From positions 1 to 27,888 of the forward strand of contig JBBKWX010000007.1 in the NCBI GenBank assembly GCA_037969175.1: 27,888 nucleotides of DNA. Reading direction: 5' to 3'. Position 1 is the stretch's first letter. Every line of letters starts with the position of its first letter. Source of the DNA: JBBKWX01 sp037969175 (GTDB taxonomy: Bacteria; Bacteroidota; Bacteroidia; AKYH767-A; JBBKVM01). Below the pieces are notes generated by a model, which saw only the letters and a list, made by a program, of their open reading frames with translations, had not been told where the DNA came from and made no database searches. Shown piece after piece: positions 22,688-27,888 of the stretch. A program made the translations under genes and the position numbers.

Positions 22688-23694
22688 TGGATTCTCTTAC
22701 TCAAATAGTGCTCGGAGCAGCGGTTGGAGAAGCTGTACTTGGAAAGAAGGTTGGAATAAAAGCAGCTCTTTGGGGAGCAATAGCCGGTACCATCCCTGAT
22801 CTGGATGTTATCTCCAGAAATTTTGTGGATGGATTAAGAGCAAACGAATTGCATCGTGGCTTTTCTCATAGCATACTTTTTTGTATTCTGATAGCTCCTC
22901 TTCTGGGGTGGATCATTTCAAAGATCTATAAAAACAAAGAAGCCAATTTCAAAGACTGGACTAAACTGTCGTTTATGAGTCTGGTCACTCATCCACTTCT
23001 TGATGCGCACACCACCTGGGGAACCCAGCTTTTTTGGCCATTGGATTATAAGGTTGCCTACAACAATATATTCGTTGCAGATCCACTTTATACCATTCCA
23101 TTTTTAGTCTTCCTTCTATTCGCTTTGTTTAGTCCCAAAGGAAGTTCAAAAAGAAAAAAATATAATAATCTGGGATTGATAATTAGTAGCAGCTATATGC
23201 TATTGACGATCTGTATCAAAGGAGTTGTTCATTATCAATTTTCTCAAAATCTACATGCACAAAACATAAATTATATTGAACTTGAAACAAGACCAACTCC
23301 TCTGAACAGCATCCTTTGGTCGGCCAATGCTGAAACTAATGATGCATACTATATTGGGTATTACTCATTGTTTGATACCAGCAAAAACATATCATTTAAA
23401 AGACTGGAGAAAAACAGAGCCTTACTTGGTAATCTGATCCATGAAGATATTGTAAAAAGATTGATTAAACTTTCAGGAAACAGGTATTTGATTACCAAGA
23501 CAGGTGATGATCTTTTCTTTAATGATCTTAGGTTTGGTATGATCGGTATGGGACCCGATGCCACTCAATTTGTATACAGTTATAAATTGTCTTTTGATCA
23601 GAACAATAAACTAATTGCAGAAGAAAACCCAAAATCTTTTGATGATGCCGGGAAGATCTTTGCTCAATTATTTACCCGGATCAAAGGGATATAA
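22687..23694 (+). CDS. Membrane-bound metal-dependent hydrolase (YdjM/DUF457 family)
   Basis: The 335-residue protein has the family metal-site motifs in the usual order: TIPDLDV (35-41), LHRGFSHS (55-62) and THPLLDAHTTWG (101-112). Hydrophobic segments near 63-80, 93-103, 130-145 and 160-180 place the N-terminal half in the membrane. The last 150 residues form a soluble domain of mixed strands and helices which some bacteroidete members carry; its role is unknown. Members of this family have been annotated as LexA-regulated or phospholipase-like hydrolases, but no substrate is firmly established. The ATG overlaps the acyltransferase stop, and a symmetrical terminator follows. Confidence 0.88.
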   Translation: MDSLTQIVLGAAVGEAVLGKKVGIKAALWGAIAGTIPDLDVISRNFVDGLRANELHRGFSHSILFCILIAPLLGWIISKIYKNKEANFKDWTKLSFMSLVTHPLLDAHTTWGTQLFWPLDYKVAYNNIFVADPLYTIPFLVFLLFALFSPKGSSKRKKYNNLGLIISSSYMLLTICIKGVVHYQFSQNLHAQNINYIELETRPTPLNSILWSANAETNDAYYIGYYSLFDTSKNISFKRLEKNRALLGNLIHEDIVKRLIKLSGNRYLITKTGDDLFFNDLRFGMIGMGPDATQFVYSYKLSFDQNNKLIAEENPKSFDDAGKIFAQLFTRIKGI

Positions 23695-23723
23695 AAAAAA
23701 GGTCCCTCTCGAGGGACCTTTTT
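23693..23723. terminator. Bidirectional intrinsic terminator between convergent genes
   Basis: Arms GGTCCCT and AGGGACC around a CTCG loop (23701-23718) are flanked by an A run on the left (23693-23700) and a T run on the right (23719-23723). It ends the hydrolase transcript on the plus strand and the DUF1761 operon on the minus strand. Confidence 0.93.
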
Positions 23724-23736
23724 CTGAATATCTATT

Positions 23737-24237
23737 TTATAACCACTGGCAAAGAACGCCACCCATCAAGCTAATTGTTATAGCCCAGTAACCGGTGTTG
23801 ATCCAAATATATTTAAAACTTTTTCTTTCAAACATAGCATTGGTTGCAAGGATTGGCAAAACTACAAGTACGCTTGCAATAAAACCATGTAGTACACCAT
23901 GTTTAAACGTACGGAAGTTTTCTCCGTATTTACTTAAGAAATCCATGAAGTACAAATTGATATCGGAGCCTTGTTCCGTGATCCCGGGCTCATTCATCAG
24001 AATTGATTGTACATGGTACTGATGAACAACAATTGATGAGATTCCGAGCGCAAGTAAAAAACTAAAAACATAACTCAGACCGAAGATCATGCCCATGTTT
24101 CCACCTTTTAACTGATCCTCCGTAAGCCCTGCCTCTCTCATCCAGGCAGCACCCATGACTTTCGGGTTGTACCAAATAAAACCTGTGACCATTGGCACAA
24201 TAGCAGCCAAGGCAATCACTAGAAGATTAAATTCCAT
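23737..24237 (-). CDS. DUF1761 family membrane protein
   Basis: Function unknown. The 166-residue protein has about four hydrophobic segments and the start typical of the DUF1761 family, with IPMVTGFIWYNPKVMGAAWMREAGL split near residues 14-38 and a Gly-rich GGNMGMIFGLSYVFSF region (about 45-60). An extramembrane stretch of about 45 residues (about 70-115) lies between the second and third segments. It is the last of three minus-strand genes, 42 bases after the LysE-type gene, and is followed by the bidirectional terminator at 23693-23723. Confidence 0.85.
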   Translation of the reverse strand: MEFNLLVIALAAIVPMVTGFIWYNPKVMGAAWMREAGLTEDQLKGGNMGMIFGLSYVFSFLLALGISSIVVHQYHVQSILMNEPGITEQGSDINLYFMDFLSKYGENFRTFKHGVLHGFIASVLVVLPILATNAMFERKSFKYIWINTGYWAITISLMGGVLCQWL

Positions 24238-24279
24238 AATTTATTTATTTTTTGGGGTTAGATATTGCATTGTATCACA

Positions 24280-24894
24280 TTAGAAAGATAACACAAAAAA
24301 ACGATAGGTCAGACGTAATCCAAAACCGATCAAAACTACTCCTAATATTTTATAGATCCGTCTTATCTTTTTCGGATCCAGAAAATATTTCAATCTATTT
24401 GCAAGCATAACTTTCGTTAGATCCGTCACAAATATTCCCAACAAAATTGAAAATAGAAAAATATAAATGTCTGTTTGAGATGTAAATTTTGTATTTGAAT
24501 AAGTAGTAAGACCGATCCATACAAGAAAAACAAAAGGATTGATGAAGTTAATGAGAAAGCCTTTCATAAAGAACCACACATTCGATGATTCATTTTTCAA
24601 AATCAATTCATCCAGTTGCTCATCTTTTTTCAATACATATCTTATCCCTAAAGCTAAGAGTATGACAGCACCACATAAGGCTAAATATGTTTCACCTAAA
24701 TACGTCAGTATGATGGTAGCAAAACCAAAATTGCAAATCAAAACATAAACACCATCACCAACGATCACTCCTAAGGCGACGAACAATCCGCCTATTCTTC
24801 CATTGATCAGACTGGTTTTAAAAAGGTAAAAGAACACCGGTCCGATGAATAATATCATCCCAATCCCAATCAAAAAACCTTCTACAAATGGCAT
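24280..24894 (-). CDS. LysE/RhtB-family exporter
   Basis: The 204-residue protein has five to six predicted membrane segments and the N-terminal LysE/RhtB signature (GFLIGIGMILFIGPVFFYL split near residues 5-23, then INGRIGGLFVALGVIVGDGVYVL around 30-52). Members export amino acids or related small cationic molecules; no substrate is evident here. The family's conserved NP motif is visible as FINPFVFLVWIG around residues 114-125. One base separates its ATG from the stop of the TlpA-like gene, so the two are coupled, though the functional link is not obvious. Confidence 0.88.
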   Translation of the reverse strand: MPFVEGFLIGIGMILFIGPVFFYLFKTSLINGRIGGLFVALGVIVGDGVYVLICNFGFATIILTYLGETYLALCGAVILLALGIRYVLKKDEQLDELILKNESSNVWFFMKGFLINFINPFVFLVWIGLTTYSNTKFTSQTDIYIFLFSILLGIFVTDLTKVMLANRLKYFLDPKKIRRIYKILGVVLIGFGLRLTYRFFVLSF

Positions 24895-24895
24895 A

Positions 24896-25381
24896 TCAAA
24901 TCAAATTGAGAATGATGTCAGATAGTATTTTTACCAATGCTTCCTGATCCCCTGTTTCAGAGTATTTGATCACACCATTTTTATCAATGACCATATTCCT
25001 TGGTATGGTATGAATCAAATTCGGATGTAATTTCCCAGCAAGGTCTTTTGCATCTGTGATCATATGATATTTAAAATTTCGCTTCGCTAAGAATTTCTCA
25101 ACAATGTCCGAACTTTCTTCTGTGATCGCTATAAAAACTACCTCTTCATTCTCCTGAAACAATTCAGCTAATTCATTCAATTTAGGGATCTCTTGTATAC
25201 AGGGTCCGCACCAGGTAGCCCAGAGATTAATCACTACGACTTTACCTTTAAGACTTGAGCTGGAAATTTCTGTTCCATTAAGACTGATCAAACTAAACTC
25301 CGGGAGCTGCTCCCCTTTATTATTACAAGAACTGGCCAGAGTCAGAATCAACAAGAAAAAAATAAATTTTGGGAAAGACAT
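24896..25381 (-). CDS. TlpA-like thioredoxin-fold lipoprotein
   Basis: The 161-residue protein is a periplasmic thiol-disulfide oxidoreductase or related redoxin. The signal peptide ends in a lipobox LASSC with C19 as the lipidated residue. The fold follows: PEFSLISLNGTEIS (27-40), GKVVVINLWATWCGPCIQE (46-64, split here by the active site WCGPC at 57-61) and the cis-proline loop IPRNMVID (about 130-137). The length is standard for TlpA/ResA-type proteins. It leads a minus-strand set with a LysE-type exporter and a DUF1761 protein. Possible roles include reduction of apocytochrome c or disulfide repair; no cytochrome maturation gene is nearby to decide. Confidence 0.9.
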   Translation of the reverse strand: MSFPKFIFFLLILTLASSCNNKGEQLPEFSLISLNGTEISSSSLKGKVVVINLWATWCGPCIQEIPKLNELAELFQENEEVVFIAITEESSDIVEKFLAKRNFKYHMITDAKDLAGKLHPNLIHTIPRNMVIDKNGVIKYSETGDQEALVKILSDIILNLI

Positions 25382-25428
25382 ATATTATCTAAAAATGAGG
25401 ATATCAATTGAGGCTAAAATAGCGAAAT

Positions 25429-25461
25429 AAAAAAAACCGGCAATGAGTATCTCATTACCGG
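25429..25461 (-). terminator. Intrinsic terminator of the second T9SS cargo gene
   Basis: On the minus strand, arms CCGGTAATGAG and CTCATTGCCGG (one mismatch) close around ATA, followed by eight T (25436 to 25429). It sits 20 bases after the stop of the gene ending at 25482. Confidence 0.92.
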
Positions 25462-25481
25462 ATTTTCTAAAATCTTTCAGA

Positions 25482-27014
25482 TCAATGAATGATCAGTTTC
25501 TTGTAATAGCTCAATGAAGCATTATTTACTCTTATCAGATAAAGTCCGGAAGAAAGTGAACTAATATCTTTATTGATCCGATTCAAACCTTTGTCAAAAT
25601 GAATTTTTTCTGCATGCGTAACATGTCCTTTTGAATTCATAATTGAAAATTCAAAATCTCCTTCTTCTTCGCTGATAAATTTCACACTGACCTTATCATT
25701 TGCCGGATTTGGAGTCAGGGCTATTATATCTTGATCATTAACTTTTGCAGCTACAATAGGACTATAAGAATACTTCCCATCGGAATCTGTTTGCTTTAAT
25801 CGGTAATAATTTGTCCCGATGAGGGGTGAATCATCGACATCAAAATAGGAACGTGTTTCTGAAGTAGTACCTGCTCCCGGGATCCTGTGAATGGATTCAA
25901 AAGTTTCTCCATTACCGGATCTTTCTATTTCAAACCATTCATTATTTTCTTCGCTACCGGTTACCCAATTAAGCTCTACAGTATTTTTTTCTGCTGTTGC
26001 TGTAAAAGAAAGAAGTGTAATTGGTAAAGGAGCAGCACCCACAAAATATGGCCATTGATTCAGCATCAAACATGCAGGTGCCAGGGTATAGCAAAATGTA
26101 TATGTCTGACCTGTGCCTAAACCTGTCATGGTTAGATTGGACAATGTTCCTGATTGTAAAATTGCACCACAAGAATTGCTTTGCAAGGTCCAGTTAAAAC
26201 TGCTCACATTTCCTGAACCACAACCTCTGAAAGTGCCTATCAATCCAAGAGTTACTGTGGAATTTACAGCGGTGAATGTATAACAGAATGTTCTTAATTG
26301 TCCTGCATTTAAAGGAGAGCTGAGTGGAAATTGTGTACAAGTAGACGTTACTTGAGGAACACTTGGTGGTGATGAGAATCCGCATGCCTGCCCACAAGGA
26401 CTACTGCATGTGCTACAGTCTACTGAAACCCCTGCAGCTATACAAAAATCCGCACCGGCAGCAGCATTATTTCCACATGGCCCACCGGTTTGATAATTTA
26501 CTTGTACATAATAAGTTGCTCCAACAGTCAAACCGATCAGATTATGAATATTCATTGTAGGACCTCCTGCTGCGTCCTCACAAGAAATTATCGTCGATGG
26601 TAAGCATGAACCTCTTTGTACTGAAGAACTCAGATAGCAGCCTGATCCGGCTGTTCTGTCAATTGTAATAAACATTTTGGTGGAAGTAGCAACAAAGGAA
26701 TACCAGACACTTTGGGTTGCGCCGGCATTGCAACCAAAACTCTCACCTGCTTGAACGGTAGATCCAACGGTTGTTCCATTTATACATGCCGCTCCAATGG
26801 TAAGCGGAGTTGCATTCACACAATCGTCATTCGAAGGGGGAGCAAGATTTAGTTTAGCAAAATCAACCGTTTTAAATCCTGAAACCAATTCACTTTCAGA
26901 ATCGGATACTACATGATTATCGGTCAATGAAAATTTTGCATTGTCCTGAGCATGCAAATTTGAAATGCATGCAAAACATATAAGTAAAAGGAAGAACGTA
27001 GATTTGATCCTCAT
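25482..27014 (-). CDS. Secreted T9SS cargo protein with cysteine-rich repeats (paralogue B)
   Basis: A 510-residue paralogue of the gene at 19780-21333, with the same order of parts: signal peptide (1-23, HAQ), APPSNDDCVNAT (58-69), QSVWYSF (101-107), a beta domain with MNIHNLIGLTVGATYYVQV around 154-172, the cysteine cluster C200, C203, C207, C211 (CSTCSSPCGQACGF), a second beta domain, LPITLLSFTAT (330-340), ENNEWFEIERS (356-366), YYRLKQTDSDGKYSY (403-417) and a C-terminal type A sorting domain (about 431-510, LTPNPANDKVSVKF to KKLIIH). Cysteine positions are conserved between the two copies. Role unknown; export through T9SS is inferred. It is a monocistronic unit with a -7 box at 27054-27061 and the terminator at 25429-25461. 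Confidence 0.88.
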   Translation of the reverse strand: MRIKSTFFLLLICFACISNLHAQDNAKFSLTDNHVVSDSESELVSGFKTVDFAKLNLAPPSNDDCVNATPLTIGAACINGTTVGSTVQAGESFGCNAGATQSVWYSFVATSTKMFITIDRTAGSGCYLSSSVQRGSCLPSTIISCEDAAGGPTMNIHNLIGLTVGATYYVQVNYQTGGPCGNNAAAGADFCIAAGVSVDCSTCSSPCGQACGFSSPPSVPQVTSTCTQFPLSSPLNAGQLRTFCYTFTAVNSTVTLGLIGTFRGCGSGNVSSFNWTLQSNSCGAILQSGTLSNLTMTGLGTGQTYTFCYTLAPACLMLNQWPYFVGAAPLPITLLSFTATAEKNTVELNWVTGSEENNEWFEIERSGNGETFESIHRIPGAGTTSETRSYFDVDDSPLIGTNYYRLKQTDSDGKYSYSPIVAAKVNDQDIIALTPNPANDKVSVKFISEEEGDFEFSIMNSKGHVTHAEKIHFDKGLNRINKDISSLSSGLYLIRVNNASLSYYKKLIIH

Positions 27015-27053
27015 TTTGGTGGTTTGTTGGTGAAATAATACACCATATTACGC

Positions 27054-27061
27054 CAAAATTA
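27054..27061 (-). promoter_or_regulatory. -7 box of T9SS paralogue B promoter
   Basis: The minus strand reads TAATTTTG, an exact TAnnTTTG match, 39 bases upstream of the ATG. No good -33 element is present. Confidence 0.55.
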
Positions 27062-27113
27062 TCTGATAATCAAGAGTTATTTGGTGAATTCCAGAAAAAA
27101 ATGGGTGAAAACA

Positions 27114-27139
27114 AAAGCCCGGCTAAAAAGCCGGGCTTT
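27114..27139 (-). terminator. Terminator hairpin after tRNA-Leu
   Basis: Arms AAAGCCCGGC and GCCGGGCTTT pair perfectly (10 pairs) around a six-base loop. It begins four bases past the tRNA-Leu 3' end on the minus strand and runs into a T-rich stretch there. Confidence 0.9.
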
Positions 27140-27142
27140 AAG

Positions 27143-27227
27143 TACCCCGGGCGGGAATCGAACCCGCACGGCCGCAATGGCCACAGGATTTTAAGTCCTG
27201 CGTGTCTACCAGTTCCACCACCAGGGC
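27143..27227 (-). tRNA. tRNA-Leu (anticodon TAA)
   Basis: This is an 85-base type II tRNA with acceptor arms GCCCTGG/CCGGGGT (a G-T pair at 1-72 and another at 5-68), discriminator A and no encoded CCA. The anticodon stem CAGGA/TCCTG closes the loop CTTAAAA with anticodon TAA, reading the codon TTA. A long variable arm (GGCC/GGCC) and a T arm GCGGG-TTCGATT-CCCGC are present, as expected for leucine tRNA. Confidence 0.95.
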
Positions 27228-27244
27228 GTTGGTGCAAAAATAAG

Positions 27245-27268
27245 AAATCCCTCAAGCTGGAGGGATTT
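27245..27268 (-). terminator. Hairpin between the two tRNA genes
   Basis: Arms AAATCCCTC and GAGGGATTT (9 pairs) close around a six-base loop. On the minus strand the hairpin follows tRNA-Gly by five bases and is followed by a moderately T-rich stretch. It may terminate or process the transcript before tRNA-Leu. Confidence 0.75.
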
Positions 27269-27273
27269 TCTTG

Positions 27274-27346
27274 AGCGAAAGACGAGGTTCGAACTCGCGA
27301 CCTCAACCTTGGCAAGGTTGCGCTCTACCAGCTGAGCTACTTTCGC
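27274..27346 (-). tRNA. tRNA-Gly (anticodon GCC)
   Basis: This 73-base cloverleaf has acceptor arms GCGAAAG/CTTTCGC, a D arm with AGCTCAGCTGGTAGAGC, the anticodon stem CAACC/GGTTG with loop TTGCCAA (anticodon GCC) and the T arm CGAGG... closing GTTCGAA. The discriminator is T and CCA is not encoded. It is the first gene of the tRNA pair, transcribed on the minus strand. Confidence 0.95.
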
Positions 27347-27360
27347 TTGTTTTGGGAGTG

Positions 27361-27394
27361 CAAATCTAAAAAAAAATTATCGCTGATTTGCAAA
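27361..27394 (-). promoter_or_regulatory. Promoter of the tRNA pair
   Basis: The minus strand carries TTTG at 27394-27391, a 22-base spacer, and TAGATTTG at 27368-27361, an exact TAnnTTTG box. Transcription would start near 27355, about eight bases before the tRNA-Gly 5' end. It is the best two-part promoter in the window. Confidence 0.65.
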
Positions 27395-27560
27395 ATATTA
27401 TCAAAAATCTGATTTAATTATTTTTTCTCCCTGATATTCAAAATCTTTCAGTCATTAAATCCTACTTTTAAACTGTTTGATCAAGCTAATTATCATTAAG
27501 TAATCATTGTTGTCAGGAATAAATTTTAGTTTTTATTTAAGGCTTTTTTTTTAACCACAG

Positions 27561-27585
27561 GGGACTCAGTCCCGCATGTGCGGGA
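27561..27585. repeat. Palindromic element
   Basis: Two overlapping inverted repeats, GGGACT/AGTCCC (27561-27573) and TCCCGCA/TGCGGGA (27570-27585), share the CCC, so two alternative hairpins can form. No gene ends nearby, so it is not an obvious terminator. It looks like a dispersed palindromic repeat. Confidence 0.55.
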
Positions 27586-27888
27586 TCCATATTGATCCAG
27601 GCTCTTTTGATGTGATTTCATTTTCGTGGAAAACCACTGGTATACAGAGAAAAAAGAGATCGAATACCATATAAAGTCCATTGAAGGAAAATTTCTCTTG
27701 AATCTCTGAGTACTCTGTGTATCCCGAGACTTCGCATACGCGTCAAGCTAATTTAGTCATTATTGCATTACTATTGCAGACCTATGGCTGATCATAGGGT
27801 ATTTTAATAATTGTTTTTCATCGATAGATAGACCTTTTTTTTTCTGCTTTTTCAAGCAAAAATTAAGTCTGGGACAAACGGCGAGGAA

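Larger units (their letters stand above)
27347..27888. other. Gene-free right end
   Basis: Apart from the tRNA promoter I find no gene, RNA or mobile element in these 542 bases. The stretch is AT-rich. It has a perfect hairpin at 27570-27585 (arms TCCCGCA/TGCGGGA), CACAGG/ACAGAG/CTCTGTG-type repeat debris around 27550-27725, and a TGTCAGGAATA string at 27511-27521 that matches one arm of the palindrome array at the left end, possibly by chance. Confidence 0.6.

Noticed and set aside
19780..27014. Composite transposon flanked by the two T9SS paralogues
   Set aside because: The flanking copies are diverged coding genes in direct orientation, and no transposase, terminal repeat or target duplication is visible.
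27070..27315. 81-residue minus-strand reading frame across the tRNA region
   Set aside because: It is read through both tRNA genes and two hairpins and is not a real protein.

Overview
The window looks like a low-GC Bacteroidota chromosome, most likely from the Chitinophagales/Cytophagales/Sphingobacteriales side of the phylum. The signs are two secreted proteins with C-terminal type IX secretion (T9SS) sorting domains, several -7 boxes of the Bacteroidota form TAnnTTTG with almost no Shine-Dalgarno sequences, genes for the futalosine route to menaquinone, and genes for Kdo- and heptose-containing lipopolysaccharide (LPS). No phage, transposase, CRISPR array or rRNA was found, and the taxonomic placement is an inference.

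Layout. Positions 1-391 are gene-free and hold a short array of palindromic hairpins. A minus-strand group (3355 to 392) follows: mqnB, mqnD, hldD and a GtrA-like membrane protein. A divergent promoter region separates it from a plus-strand pteridine pair (a 6-pyruvoyl-tetrahydropterin-synthase-like enzyme and folE), then a Bax-inhibitor-1 family protein with a clear terminator, then fabD.

The centre (16875 down to 6672, minus strand) is a tightly packed run of ten genes, nearly all sugar-nucleotide enzymes: a WbpE-like aminotransferase, UDP-glucose dehydrogenase, UDP-glucuronate decarboxylase, WbpD-like acetyltransferase, WbpB-like dehydrogenase, a TviB/WbpO-class dehydrogenase, galE, rfbB, a WbpP/TviC-class epimerase, and a PHP-family tyrosine phosphatase of the capsule type. 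Together they could make UDP-xylose, UDP-N-acetylhexosaminuronic acids, a UDP-2,3-diacetamido-uronic acid, UDP-galactose and dTDP-4-keto-6-deoxyglucose. No glycosyltransferase, flippase, polymerase or export gene lies among them, so the operon supplies precursors for a surface glycan assembled elsewhere.

Divergent from that operon is an outer-membrane-barrel-like protein followed by waaA (Kdo transferase), then a Crp/Fnr regulator. The rest holds two paralogous T9SS cargo proteins about 4 kb apart. Between them are a GNAT/FemAB-like acyltransferase overlapping a membrane metal-dependent hydrolase, and a minus-strand set of a TlpA-like lipoprotein thioredoxin, a LysE-type exporter and a DUF1761 protein. 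Strong hairpin terminators lie downstream of the hydrolase/DUF1761 pair and of the second T9SS gene. Two tRNA genes, Gly(GCC) and Leu(TAA), follow with their own promoter and two hairpins. The last 540 bases contain no gene.

Most of the window is recognisable housekeeping or envelope biosynthesis. The observations most worth following are the covarying hairpin array near the left end, the glycosyltransferase-free sugar-nucleotide operon and its shared dehydrogenase branch point, the eukaryote-type pterin enzyme beside folE, the apparently leaderless GTG-started mqnB, and the cysteine-rich T9SS paralogue pair.
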